64,000 nucleotides of DNA from a virus: the IMG/VR virus record IMGVR_UViG_3300036781_000230, positions 1 through 64,000 of that record. One strand, 5' to 3'. The notes under the pieces were generated by a model. It was not told the DNA's origin and made no database searches. It saw nothing but the letters and a program-made list of their open reading frames with translations. Shown here one piece after another: positions 35,013-43,516 of this stretch. Each line of letters starts with the position of its first letter. The stretch's first letter is position 1. Position numbers and translations under genes: made by a program.

Positions 35013-35051
35013 GCCCGTACCCTTATCTCATCAATAAGGGTACGGGCTTTT
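35013..35051. terminator. bidirectional terminator between late and replication regions
   Basis: A perfect 14-bp stem (35013-35026 with 35034-35047, GCCCGTACCC at its base) with loop CTCATCA. It is followed by TTTT rightwards and has a less regular A/T flank leftwards. It separates the rightward late genes from the leftward replication genes. Confidence 0.85.
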
Positions 35052-35063
35052 GGTGTTTAAGAA

Positions 35064-35321
35064 CTAGTGTTTAACTAGTGGACTTAAGGGTCTCTGTTTA
35101 GCTTTTACTTTTAACATGTTAGCTGAGATTACTTTCTCAACCATATTATTCACGTGTCGAATGGCTCTTTCACGGCTTGAGAAAGGTTTTCCTGGAACTC
35201 TATCTTTTCCCATAGTTATGAACCATTCGTCCTTGTCTTTTACTTTTCTAATCTCAACTACTTCTCCATCAAATATAGCAGTAGAGAGTTCTGGATTCAC
35301 GTGTTTGAATAGGATTACCAA
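35064..35321 (-). CDS. 85-aa hypothetical protein, last replication-operon gene
   Basis: Starts TTG with GGAGAT 8 bases before; an in-frame TAA just upstream excludes a longer reading. ELSTAIFDGEVVEIRKVKDK, then DEWFITMGKDRVPGKPFSSR suggests a small beta-rich fold. Unknown role. Confidence 0.6.
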   Translation of the reverse strand: MVILFKHVNPELSTAIFDGEVVEIRKVKDKDEWFITMGKDRVPGKPFSSRERAIRHVNNMVEKVISANMLKVKAKQRPLSPLVKH

Positions 35322-35339
35322 GGTCTTATCTCCGAGATA

Positions 35340-35768
35340 TTAAATGTGACGTGATTCTAATGTAGTTAAATTACCAGGCTGGGCGATAATACCTTTGATA
35401 TCAGGAGCTACATAATCAGGGCCTTTAGGAGTTTTTGTCCCGTATTTCTTGCCCTTTGTAGCTTTTACCGGAGTCTTAGTCATATTAGACCGATGAACTT
35501 CAGTAAAAATTCTATCGATAGGAATACCGTAGGAGATCATAGTACCAACCAACACATAAATAAGATCAGCGCAGCCATCAGCCATTTCAACAAGATCATT
35601 GCGAAGAAATGCTGTGAAGAATTCATTAAACTCTTCCATTATCAAATCTGATCTAAGTTGTTTTACCTCACTAGGAACTTCATGATTAGGTTGACTACTT
35701 TTCATGTGACCGTACTTTTCGTGAAACTCAAGAACAGCTTTCTCCATGGTTAACTGAGAGACGAGCAT
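35340..35768 (-). CDS. MazG/dCTPase-like all-alpha NTP pyrophosphohydrolase
   Basis: 142 residues. Residues 44-68 carry the family core: MEEFNEFFTAF (EExxE, Glu45, 46, 49) and VEMADGCADLIYV (ExxD with Asp64 and Asp68), for Mg-bound nucleotide phosphates. It hydrolyses some (d)NTP to the monophosphate. In the same operon as the dCMP hydroxymethylase-like gene, a dCTPase role like T4 gp56 would keep normal dCTP out of DNA; that substrate is inferred. Confidence 0.75.
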   Translation of the reverse strand: MLVSQLTMEKAVLEFHEKYGHMKSSQPNHEVPSEVKQLRSDLIMEEFNEFFTAFLRNDLVEMADGCADLIYVLVGTMISYGIPIDRIFTEVHRSNMTKTPVKATKGKKYGTKTPKGPDYVAPDIKGIIAQPGNLTTLESRHI

Positions 35769-36219
35769 GGACTTCCTTTCTATGGTTAATCATCAATTGA
35801 ACTACTCTATTACTTCCATATCCTACCTGAAGTATGTCTGCGCTATTAAGCCATGGAATTTTAGCTAATGGATTATTAGGACGAAGTTGTTCAACATTAT
35901 CCATAGTAAGAATAGCTGTTTTTCTTATTTCCGGATAATAAATAGCATAAAGAACTAATGTATGTCTACTTATCAGTTTACAAACTTCGTATTGTCTTAT
36001 ATCCTTTTTGATAACTTTCCAAGGTTGAATGTAGTGAAAACCTTCAGCTAAAGTATATTCATCTCCTATTTTAGTCTCTATATATGTAGCTATTCCTGTT
36101 AGGAGATGAATGTAGTCTGGGAGACCTAGAGTAGAGCGATCACTTATCTTAAAGATTTTTCCTCCCATTTTTCTTTCTATGTCACTTGAGAGCGCTCCAC
36201 CAAAGGTTGCTTCTAGCAT
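35728..36219 (-). CDS. putative PD-(D/E)XK endonuclease
   Basis: 163 residues. GLPDYIH (Asp35) and YIETKIG (Glu48, Lys50) are spaced as in VRR-NUC or Holliday-junction resolvase-type nucleases. The rest is beta-rich with no extra domain. It could resolve DNA branches before packaging or cut host DNA. It overlaps the next gene by 41 bases. Confidence 0.6.
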   Translation of the reverse strand: MLEATFGGALSSDIERKMGGKIFKISDRSTLGLPDYIHLLTGIATYIETKIGDEYTLAEGFHYIQPWKVIKKDIRQYEVCKLISRHTLVLYAIYYPEIRKTAILTMDNVEQLRPNNPLAKIPWLNSADILQVGYGSNRVVQLMINHRKEVHARLSVNHGESCS

Positions 36220-36233
36220 CTTACCTCCTAGTA

Positions 36234-37235
36234 TTATTTCTTGATGAGTCTTTCAATCATCGTTTTCACGTGCTCTTTAGAAGATATGTTCTGATCAAGC
36301 CATATTTTCTGTCGTTCAACAATATCAAGATATTGCTTTTCAGTTTCGATATCCTCAAATTTACTAGGCTCACCTTGAAAAGCAACGCCCATAACTGCGG
36401 CATCCTTCGGATCTGAGTATATGATACTCTCAGCCCAAGCAGCGTTAAGATATCGAGTTCTCCACCATCCTGATCCAGCAGATGGATAGCCAGTAGATAA
36501 GACTCCATAGCTATCAGCAAACAATCGAACAGTGTTACTTTCATTAAGAATCTGAGTTCCTACCATTCGTTTGTTTCCGACGTATAGAACTGGAATCTTA
36601 AAATTCTGTTTCTTCACCCATCGAGTGTGATCTGATAGCGCAGCCATTACCCACTGCCTCTTTTTCTCAAAAGGGGACGGAACTTCTACTGTAGGATACT
36701 TCAGCCATCGACTAGGGTCAACCGTAATGAGTTTAGCTGAGTAATTCTCTCTCATGAGAAATTTATGATCTCCCCAAGGAAACATAGGAGCGAGCATTGG
36801 AGCATTATTTCCTTCACTCGCTTCCATCATCATTTCGAGAGATTCTCGAGTTTTTTCGAGTATCTCAGATTGGTAAGGAAAGTTCTTATAACTTAGATAT
36901 TTTCCCCAGCGCTCAAGAGCATATTTTACAGAATCTCCGTATCCACAGAAACTCCAATCATCAGCATAAACAGCGTGACGACCTCTCATCTGATCCATCG
37001 CATAATGAGTCTCTGGTACACGGCCAGAAGTCATCGAACTAAGTGGAGCAACTCCACAAAAAGCAAAGTCATAAATCGTTGGAAGTTCTTCTCCAATTTT
37101 TACTTTCTTTCGATGTACTACGTGTCCCATAGAGATTAGAATTTCTTCCAGGAGATATGAGAAAGTTATATAGTCTCCCTGTACTCGATCACTACCGAAC
37201 ATTCGAGTAGTGTATCCGGTAATTAAAATCCTCAT
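36234..37235 (-). CDS. glycosyltransferase-like (GT-B-type) protein, putative
   Basis: 333 residues. It begins with a Rossmann-like strand MRILITGYTTRMFGSDRVQG and a Y-I-T-F-S-Y-L-L-E-E-I helix, then GHVV. The C-terminal lobe SYGVLSTGYPSAGSGWWRTR, then YLNAAWAESIIYSDPKDAAV looks like the nucleotide-sugar side of GT-B enzymes. If it is one, it may add a sugar to modified cytosine in phage DNA, given the operon. The family is not certain. Confidence 0.45.
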   Translation of the reverse strand: MRILITGYTTRMFGSDRVQGDYITFSYLLEEILISMGHVVHRKKVKIGEELPTIYDFAFCGVAPLSSMTSGRVPETHYAMDQMRGRHAVYADDWSFCGYGDSVKYALERWGKYLSYKNFPYQSEILEKTRESLEMMMEASEGNNAPMLAPMFPWGDHKFLMRENYSAKLITVDPSRWLKYPTVEVPSPFEKKRQWVMAALSDHTRWVKKQNFKIPVLYVGNKRMVGTQILNESNTVRLFADSYGVLSTGYPSAGSGWWRTRYLNAAWAESIIYSDPKDAAVMGVAFQGEPSKFEDIETEKQYLDIVERQKIWLDQNISSKEHVKTMIERLIKK

Positions 37236-37447
37236 GCTTTAGCCTCCACCTTAAGTTCAGGTATATATTTCTCAATTCTATTGGTGATAACTACTCCACA
37301 TTCTTCCCATGTGGATCTGTAGTTCTGTTTAGATTTAACTAAAAATTTAACATCTTTCTCAGCTACGCTAAGACTTCCCAATTTTTCATTAAGATGTCTA
37401 GCTACTATTTCTCTTAGTTCTTTTTCGGTTAATTCTACTGTAACCAT
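37232..37447 (-). CDS. 71-aa hypothetical protein
   Basis: I use the ATG at 37447 (MVTVELTEKELREIVARHLN), which nearly abuts the preceding stop at 37450; the longer reading invades that gene. Helix then strand, ending ELKVEAKA. It overlaps the GT-like start by 4 bases. Same length class and plan as the next gene to the right. Confidence 0.62.
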   Translation of the reverse strand: MVTVELTEKELREIVARHLNEKLGSLSVAEKDVKFLVKSKQNYRSTWEECGVVITNRIEKYIPELKVEAKA

Positions 37448-37449
37448 CA

Positions 37450-37764
37450 CTATTCTCCATCTATATTGACTTTGATGTTTACCCCATCTAATTTTCCAAT
37501 AACAGTCAGTGGAGGGGTACACAGTTCCTCGAGAATACTCCTTGATCCACTAACAGTTACTGTACAGCTTTTAAATCCATGGTCGAGTTGAACTTCCACT
37601 TTAATTTCCTGAAATTTAGGTCCTAGTGAATCGTCCAAACATTTCAAATAGAGTTGTCTAAATTCTTCACATCCCTTATTAGTAAGAGGAATTCTAGTTG
37701 GAGCCCAGTCCAACACATAAATTACTTGCTTCTTGATTTCTTCGGTTATTTCTTCGGTTGTCAT
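37450..37764 (-). CDS. 104-aa hypothetical protein
   Basis: ATG at 37764 (MTTEEITEEIKKQVIYVLDW) overlaps the polymerase stop as ATGA. A helix is followed by strands (KFQEIKVEVQLDHGFKSCTV, VIGKLDGVNIKVNIDGE). No family recognised. Confidence 0.62.
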   Translation of the reverse strand: MTTEEITEEIKKQVIYVLDWAPTRIPLTNKGCEEFRQLYLKCLDDSLGPKFQEIKVEVQLDHGFKSCTVTVSGSRSILEELCTPPLTVIGKLDGVNIKVNIDGE

Positions 37765-39662
37765 TCTGTACAAGCCCTCCAGTTTGGTCCAGTTTCTACA
37801 TCCCAAAGTAATGGCACGCGACACGGGATACGGCTATCAGGAGCTTCGAGAAGTTCTTTAAAGTTCTTCTTATGTTTCGGATCCTTATCTATATCACCAT
37901 CAAGTTCATCATGCACCGTGGCCCGTAAATCAATAGTGAGAAATTTACGATTGTTATAAGTTTCTAAGAGTTTAACTTTAAGAGTTTCAGCAGCCGTGCC
38001 CTGAATGATTTTATTAAGAGCTGAGTGTAGACGTTCTCCAGTAGGAAATCTACCTCTTCTCTTCATGATAGTTTTGACATAACCGCGATTTTTAGCTATT
38101 TTCATAGCTTCTCTAGTAAGAGCTTGAGCTTCAGGAAATTTAGTGTCATACTCTTTACTAATTGCAAACGCTTTGTGGATTCTGCAATCCATGTGGTGAC
38201 TAGCTTTATTCCACTGATCTTTAGGATCGCACCCGCACTGACAACTTAAGCCGAGTTTTCTAGCCAACTTCGGAACGCCCATCGTATAGAGTTTTCCGAA
38301 ATTATTATGTTTGGCGTCCTTTCGCTTTTGACCCAACATGTTTGCGACGAGTTGATGAAAATCCATCGTTGGGTCGGCATTATATTCTTTGATAAGTCGC
38401 TCTGACTTAGAATAATGAGCGAACCACCTGAACTCGATTTGACTAGCATCTGCAGAGACATATATCTTTCCTTGTACTGGAATCATGAGTTCTCGAACAA
38501 TCCAATCTCGAATGAACTCTTCTTCTAGTTGACTCTCTACTTTCATTACTTGCTGAATATTGCATCCACCACTCGAAGGTGCAGCTGACGCGTATCTTCC
38601 AGTTACAGTTCCAAAATCGTCATTCCTTAACTGATGAAGACTGTACCTCAAGATATTATCGCGGTCAAGATTTTTCAGATACTTCTTCAAATACTTCGTA
38701 TTTAGAGAATGGAGTTTTCTAGCGGCAATAACTAGTCGTATGCAAGGGTGCTCAACTCTTGAAAGATATTCTTCCTCAAATGTTTCTCCTCCACCTAGCT
38801 CTTCTTCTCTTTTAGGAATAGGAATACTATAGAAGTTAAACAACTTTCGAAGATCATTTCCAGAATTTGGATTGATTTTCAACCCTGTAGTTCGGTGAAG
38901 TTCGAGAATGGCTGCTTGATGAGCTAGTTCAACTTCATGAACCCAGCGTTCAAGCTTAGGTCTATCAATGAGAGCTCCTGCTCTCTCCATAGCGCAGGTA
39001 GCATAGATGAGATCATCTTCCAGATTACATACATCTGTCAAATCTTGCTCGTCTATAAGTTTTTGTTCTACTAAGTCTAGTTGAAGATGAAGGTAAGCAT
39101 CGTATTCCGCGTACTCTCCAACTTCACTAGCGGCCATGTCTGCGATATTGCTTTTATCAGAATCGTGAGGAGATAACTCTGCTTTCTGTTCTCCCAGAAA
39201 TTCAGTAGCTAGAATATTGAGATTAAATCTTCGACGATGCTCATCAAGTAAAGCCGCTTTGAAAGCCGGGTCATGAACCTTAGCTCCTATTTCTTCTAAA
39301 TCTAATCCCCATGTTTTAGTTACATGAACATCAGCTTTTGCGTTAATGATACTTAGATGACGACCTTTAAGTTCTTTCTTAGCCCATCGTCTTACAGAAT
39401 TCTCATCTATATTCCCGCCTCCCCGATGTCCATGAGGAAGATAATACTTCTTAAAATCTGGAGTACAAAGAGCTATTCCTACTTGCTGAGCAGTGAGAAT
39501 GTTCTTGTCACTAAACGTAAACTCAGTATCGAAACCGAAATGTAGATCGAGAGGATACGCCGAAAGGTCAGGCAACTCTTGAGGAGCTGTCCAACCTGAC
39601 GGAGCATGGTGCCCAGAGAACAAATTTCCTACCATACCTGGTTTAGGAAGGATTTTCGGCAT
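37761..39662 (-). CDS. DNA polymerase I (family A) with 3-5 exonuclease domain
   Basis: 633 residues. The proofreading domain starts HFGFDTEFTF (Asp45, Glu47). The polymerase part has VTGRYASAAPSSGGCNIQQ, motif A YVSADASQIEFRWF, motif B RKDAKHNNFGKLY with the Lys and Phe spaced as in E. coli Pol I, and motif C VHDELDG near residue 585. No 5-3 exonuclease domain. A CQCGCD...C cluster is inserted after motif B. It is the replicative polymerase of the phage. Confidence 0.93.
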   Translation of the reverse strand: MPKILPKPGMVGNLFSGHHAPSGWTAPQELPDLSAYPLDLHFGFDTEFTFSDKNILTAQQVGIALCTPDFKKYYLPHGHRGGGNIDENSVRRWAKKELKGRHLSIINAKADVHVTKTWGLDLEEIGAKVHDPAFKAALLDEHRRRFNLNILATEFLGEQKAELSPHDSDKSNIADMAASEVGEYAEYDAYLHLQLDLVEQKLIDEQDLTDVCNLEDDLIYATCAMERAGALIDRPKLERWVHEVELAHQAAILELHRTTGLKINPNSGNDLRKLFNFYSIPIPKREEELGGGETFEEEYLSRVEHPCIRLVIAARKLHSLNTKYLKKYLKNLDRDNILRYSLHQLRNDDFGTVTGRYASAAPSSGGCNIQQVMKVESQLEEEFIRDWIVRELMIPVQGKIYVSADASQIEFRWFAHYSKSERLIKEYNADPTMDFHQLVANMLGQKRKDAKHNNFGKLYTMGVPKLARKLGLSCQCGCDPKDQWNKASHHMDCRIHKAFAISKEYDTKFPEAQALTREAMKIAKNRGYVKTIMKRRGRFPTGERLHSALNKIIQGTAAETLKVKLLETYNNRKFLTIDLRATVHDELDGDIDKDPKHKKNFKELLEAPDSRIPCRVPLLWDVETGPNWRACTE

Positions 39663-40113
39663 TCCACTCCTTCCCAGCTATTTCAATGTAGCAACCTCTT
39701 TCAGCCAACACAAGAAGTCCTTTCTTATCTGCGTAATCTTCAGCACAGATAATTACCTCAATTCCTGTATTAGCTAGCATTTTAGCACATACAAAACAAG
39801 GAACACAGCTACAATAGATAGTATGAGCCCTGTTAAGATCATTACACTGAAGAAGAGCGTTTTGTTCAGCGTGGACTGCCATACATGATGATGTATCCCC
39901 TGGCATATCAGAAGCACCCAAACAAGGAACATCGATACAGTGGTCAAAATCCTTTGGTACACCGTTATACCCTGTGCTAAGTACATGACCTTCCTTATCC
40001 GTTATAATTGCTCCTACTGCTCTTCTAATACAAGTACTACGAGCTGCTACTAGCTGTAACATTGCAAGATAGTACTCATGCCGTTGTAAACGATCTGGTC
40101 GAATTGAGTCCAC
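39643..40113 (-). CDS. dCMP deaminase
   Basis: 156 residues. Zinc ligands and catalytic residues are visible: HAE at 81-83 and PCFVC at 105-109. AVGAIITDKEGHVLSTGYNG and the CIRR segment are typical of dCMP deaminases. It makes dUMP for ThyX and may balance the dCMP pool used by the neighbouring hydroxymethylase-like enzyme. It overlaps genes on both sides. Confidence 0.9.
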   Translation of the reverse strand: MDSIRPDRLQRHEYYLAMLQLVAARSTCIRRAVGAIITDKEGHVLSTGYNGVPKDFDHCIDVPCLGASDMPGDTSSCMAVHAEQNALLQCNDLNRAHTIYCSCVPCFVCAKMLANTGIEVIICAEDYADKKGLLVLAERGCYIEIAGKEWNAENPS

Positions 40114-40954
40114 GTAACACCTCCAAACAACTTTTCTTATTACTAGTTAGTGATTGAGTGTATTCTTTCCAAGGACTATCAAAGACTTCTAGGTCAGACG
40201 GATGAACTCTTCTACTTAGAATTCTTTTAATTTCTTCCTGAGTTGGTTCCATTATATCTGGAGTAAATTGAGGAGAACGAATATTCTCTACATTACTCTG
40301 AACTGAAGCTTCAGTTCCAATCATCCAATTAGTTGAATAGATATGACTAGAAGCAAGATTCATAGTCACTGAACCAACCTCTATCCCAAGTCTAGAAGAT
40401 ATGAGATTAGTTAACTGACTAAAAGTAAAGAAATCATATGGAAGTCCCAACCAAACATCTGAACTTCTCATATTTGCAGTACAGTGAAGTTTACTTCCAC
40501 GAACCATCCACTGCAGAGAAATAGTACAAGGGATATCTTTTGAATCAGATGGATTGGGAGTCCAAATAGTTGCTACAGCTTGACGTGAATCAGGTTTTCT
40601 CAACGTCTCGAGTAGATAAGGAAGTTGAGGCATAAGCCGTGGACCATATGCGCCTGATAGTATTTGATCATCATCACTAAATTTACGCATAACTGAATTG
40701 TAAATAGCTAGACTCTCAACATCATTGAGCCCAGCTTGAATCCACAACCACTCAGCAATCATAAATCTATAGTTAAGGTCTCTGGTCTTACTTACCATGA
40801 TGTTATTGAGGCCGTCTTCAATCTCGAGTGTTACATTGAGAATTTCTTTAGTTCTTAATCCTCTGGGTTGATATTCTTTTCCATCTCCTAATAGTGTTCC
40901 AAGTAACTGGAGCCACCCGAACGCAATACTTCTTTGACGAATATGAAGAGCCAT
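40076..40954 (-). CDS. ThyA-fold pyrimidine enzyme, likely dCMP hydroxymethylase
   Basis: 292 residues. It keeps the thymidylate synthase core: Glu68 (EWLW), catalytic Cys143 (DIPCTISLQW), the Arg163/Asp166 phosphate and base loop (NMRSSDVWLG) and His204/Tyr206 (SSHIYSTNW). The residue that reads dUMP, normally Asn in PFN, is Asp174 here (LPYDFF). Asp at this site is the mark of T4-type dCMP hydroxymethylases. A ThyX elsewhere makes TS activity redundant. It probably converts dCMP to 5-hydroxymethyl-dCMP. Confidence 0.75.
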   Translation of the reverse strand: MALHIRQRSIAFGWLQLLGTLLGDGKEYQPRGLRTKEILNVTLEIEDGLNNIMVSKTRDLNYRFMIAEWLWIQAGLNDVESLAIYNSVMRKFSDDDQILSGAYGPRLMPQLPYLLETLRKPDSRQAVATIWTPNPSDSKDIPCTISLQWMVRGSKLHCTANMRSSDVWLGLPYDFFTFSQLTNLISSRLGIEVGSVTMNLASSHIYSTNWMIGTEASVQSNVENIRSPQFTPDIMEPTQEEIKRILSRRVHPSDLEVFDSPWKEYTQSLTSNKKSCLEVLRGLNSTRSFTTA

Positions 40955-40966
40955 TACCCTGTCTTT

Positions 40967-41920
40967 CTATTTTTTCATGGAGTCGAGGATGAGGTCAGAC
41001 ATAACTCGAGGATTATGCCCCTTAAATCTCTTAAGGAAAGACGGGTGAGGTAATCGATCTACTTTAAAAGGTAAGTCAGTATTTCCATCAGTCTGTTTCC
41101 AGAACCATTCTTTTGCTTTATTACCTAGAAGAAAAATTCTTTTCAGATGTGGAAGGTTACACAGAATAGGTCCTAGAGAATGTTGTTCCCCAGTAACTGA
41201 ATAAGCATTAGACAAGGCCAACTGGGACTCTTTGATGCCAGCGAATTCAATAGCTTTGTTAAGGTATCCGCTAGAACCGTTTAGAGCAAAAAATGGTATA
41301 TCAATAGAATCGTGATTTGGTTGGTCACCTATAAAAAGATACTCAGCCCAGTGAGTGCCAATAGTTCCATTCGGTAAGACTACTCTCTCGGTGGATAGAG
41401 ATTCTCTGTGAATTCTCTCAGGAGCATCTTTGGTATAGTCATACATCATGCCCATATTTCCAAAATGATACATCCACTCAGCATATTTCATGAAAACTTT
41501 TTCCCACATAACCATTGGGCTTAAGGTTTGATTCTTAACTCCCTTAAGGTAGTCATCTTTTTCTTTTAGTTTTTCTTTATAGTTTTGTCTAGCAATATCT
41601 ATATTAGGCATAACTATATACATGTTAATGTATTTTGATCGATGAAGTCTATAGAATAGATTTTGACCTTCTATTCCTAGATTGTCTTTTCCTCTGGCTA
41701 TAGGGCCATATATTCTTTCTCCGAGCCATAACCGGTCGTGAACTACAGGTTTTGGAGATCTTAAAGAGTCATCAATAATTTTCAAGTAGTGAGCTACTTG
41801 ATCTACCCCAGGTGAAGGTGGACCTTCATGACGATAGTCAAAGCCCATGTCCACGAGCTTTTTAGCTATTGTAGTTTTTCCTCCACCATCCGGTCCTTCA
41901 AGAATCACAATTCTACCCAC
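40967..41920 (-). CDS. NMP-kinase-like / uracil-DNA-glycosylase-like fusion
   Basis: 317 residues, GTG start. Residues 3-170: P-loop kinase with GPDGGGKTT (9-17), a VHDRLWLGERIYG lid-side motif, as in thymidylate and T-even deoxynucleotide kinases. Residues about 192-316: UDG-superfamily pattern, LFIGDQPNH (196-203), SGYLNKA, LALSNAY (235-240), IFLLGNKAKEW and LPHPSF (290-295). Each half is a normal length. Next to the ThyA-like gene, the kinase may phosphorylate a modified dCMP; the role of the UDG-like half is unknown. Confidence 0.7.
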   Translation of the reverse strand: MGRIVILEGPDGGGKTTIAKKLVDMGFDYRHEGPPSPGVDQVAHYLKIIDDSLRSPKPVVHDRLWLGERIYGPIARGKDNLGIEGQNLFYRLHRSKYINMYIVMPNIDIARQNYKEKLKEKDDYLKGVKNQTLSPMVMWEKVFMKYAEWMYHFGNMGMMYDYTKDAPERIHRESLSTERVVLPNGTIGTHWAEYLFIGDQPNHDSIDIPFFALNGSSGYLNKAIEFAGIKESQLALSNAYSVTGEQHSLGPILCNLPHLKRIFLLGNKAKEWFWKQTDGNTDLPFKVDRLPHPSFLKRFKGHNPRVMSDLILDSMKK

Positions 41921-41946
41921 GTCTGTTGCCTCAATCTTTCAGTTGT

Positions 41947-42318
41947 TTACTTTTTTTCTGGGATGGCTAATAAGAATTGCTTCCCGCAACATTCGCACCC
42001 TACGTGAAAATGAGGCACCATAACTCCAGCACAAGTTACTGGGTGTTTGTGCTTATCTCTAAATAGTCCGATGTGCTCTATTTCAGCTGGTTGATTTCCT
42101 CCACAGTAGGCAGACTCAAACTTACCGGTCTTTTCTCTACTATAAAAATCGTCAAGAGCGAGACACGTGGGACACTCTAGATTAGCAATTCTATGATTGA
42201 CCCTACGAGTTTCATCGGGACCAATAACAGTTCCGTTAACTGTAAAGTTTTCGATAGAAGGGAAAGGGTGAATCTTGATGGAGGGAATGATTGAATCTAA
42301 GTTGTAGTCTTTCGTCAT
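41947..42318 (-). CDS. 123-aa Cys/His-rich protein
   Basis: ATG at 42318 with GAGGAAT 6 bases upstream. It has ECPTC, AYCGGN, then HFHVGCECCGKQF, eight or so cysteine/histidine candidates for zinc. No enzyme motif. Possibly a DNA- or protein-binding adaptor in the nucleotide module. Confidence 0.6.
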   Translation of the reverse strand: MTKDYNLDSIIPSIKIHPFPSIENFTVNGTVIGPDETRRVNHRIANLECPTCLALDDFYSREKTGKFESAYCGGNQPAEIEHIGLFRDKHKHPVTCAGVMVPHFHVGCECCGKQFLLAIPEKK

Positions 42319-42375
42319 CGTTATTCCTCGTGTAATTCTCACACCAGAGGTTATACTGAGTTAATAAGCTGATAT

Positions 42376-42405
42376 AGGTAGTCTCCTCGATTAAAGAGAC
42401 TACCT
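42376..42405. terminator. perfect 10-bp hairpin without T-run
   Basis: AGGTAGTCTC (42376-42385) pairs with GAGACTACCT (42396-42405), loop of 10 bases. It lies between the 42442 gene and the 42318 start. It may pause transcription or shape mRNA ends; strict terminator features are absent. Confidence 0.5.
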
Positions 42406-42426
42406 GTACCAGATGAATCACACAAA

Positions 42427-42449
42427 CTGCTTAATTAAGAATTAAGCAG
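42427..42449 (-). terminator. hairpin over the stop of the 42442 gene
   Basis: CTGCTTAATT with AATTAAGCAG, loop of three. Read leftwards it is followed by TTTGTG, a weak T-run. It probably ends or reduces transcription after the basic protein gene. Confidence 0.55.
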
Positions 42450-42840
42450 CAGCCTTGTCTTCAGTTCCAGCAACTTCAGCAGCAGGGGCGGCTGGCGTAA
42501 TCTGCTCGACTTCCTTGTCAGCCACGAGACCCTTGAGGTGATAGGTCGCGGAAGCAACCACAGGCGTCTTGGAGACCAGACCTTCGCACTTGGCAGCGAT
42601 CTGCTCAGCAGTAAAGCTTCCATCGCCCAGACTCTGAAGAGCCTTCACGACGATCTGACGCTGTCCACGGAACTTCGCAGCATCAACTCCCGCAAGGATG
42701 CGGTACTGAACATTCGCAGGAGTACGGGGCGTACGCTCTTTCTTCTGAGCTCCATCAACTGCGGTCTCAGCCTTGTCTCCCTGCTTGGTTTTACCCTTCT
42801 TTGGCTCTTCAGCAACAACCTTCTCAGTAGCTTCCTTCAT
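42442..42840 (-). CDS. 132-aa basic protein, possible winged-helix DNA binder
   Basis: ATG at 42840 with AAGGAG 8 bases upstream. The N-terminal 45 residues are Lys/Glu/Ala rich; residues about 48-115 (QYRILAGVDAAKFRGQRQIV, LGDGSFTAEQIAAKCEGLVS, SATYHLKGLVADKEVEQI) look like a winged helix, and an Ala-rich tail follows. Codons are much more G+C-ending than in neighbouring genes, like the capsid gene, which hints at high expression. It may coat DNA. Confidence 0.65.
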   Translation of the reverse strand: MKEATEKVVAEEPKKGKTKQGDKAETAVDGAQKKERTPRTPANVQYRILAGVDAAKFRGQRQIVVKALQSLGDGSFTAEQIAAKCEGLVSKTPVVASATYHLKGLVADKEVEQITPAAPAAEVAGTEDKAAA

Positions 42841-42859
42841 GGTATTTCTCCTTTCGCTC

Positions 42860-43477
42860 TTAGGCGATAATCTCAAGGATTCCTTGAGATGTAAGTTTAT
42901 TGACAAAGTAGGTCACCACCCTACCAAGATCAGATTTAGTTTCCAGCTTTCCTTTTACGCGTGAGGTGAGTTGGTAAATAGAAGCTGGGCCATGCTCTTT
43001 AAAATCTCTAAGCAAAGCTAACTGCCTGCCATTGAACATTGTTATATCTACATTTGCTTTAAGAGCATATTCTCTGTTAGCCTTATCAGATAGACGAGAT
43101 ATAGATTCTCCATACTCATTTACTGACAAACTACCAATGAACTGCATGGCTTCTTCTATGGTAATTTCTTCCATATCAGCCAAGGCCCTTGCCACAGTGT
43201 TGACAGGGAAAGGGCGATTATTTTCTAAGAAGAAAGCAATTCTCTTCTTAAAAGAGTCCATGAATCTAGAGGCTGAGAACGTAACTCCTGTAGTATTCAT
43301 GGGCCAGATTGATTTTCCAGAATTTCTGGCGAAATCATACTCACTAACTATTAGTTCAGTTAGAGTAATCGGATGAAGAAGATGAGCTTTACGATCTTTC
43401 TCATCGAGTACAATCCATACACCGTAACCGGTGATTGGAGATTTCTCGTGATAGGTGGTAAACTCTCTGATTTCCAC
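42860..43477 (-). CDS. 206-aa hypothetical protein with helical C-terminal domain
   Basis: I start at GTG 43477 (GAAAGGA 8 bases upstream). A longer reading would begin at TTG inside the TGTACAACT promoter box, so it is unlikely. The first part is beta-rich (TGYGVWIVLDEKDRKAHLLH); the end (GRQLALLRDFKEHGPASIYQ, then GRVVTYFVNKLTSQGILEI) resembles a winged helix. Possibly a regulator. Confidence 0.62.
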   Translation of the reverse strand: MEIREFTTYHEKSPITGYGVWIVLDEKDRKAHLLHPITLTELIVSEYDFARNSGKSIWPMNTTGVTFSASRFMDSFKKRIAFFLENNRPFPVNTVARALADMEEITIEEAMQFIGSLSVNEYGESISRLSDKANREYALKANVDITMFNGRQLALLRDFKEHGPASIYQLTSRVKGKLETKSDLGRVVTYFVNKLTSQGILEIIA

Positions 43478-43516
43478 TTCAGTAATCCTTTCAGTATCAA
43501 TCAATCTATTAATACT

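Noticed and set aside
37448-37522. N-terminal extension of the 37232-37447 gene
   Set aside because: The extra residues are Trp/Arg rich, overlap the neighbouring gene in another frame, and the ATG at 37447 sits normally after its stop.
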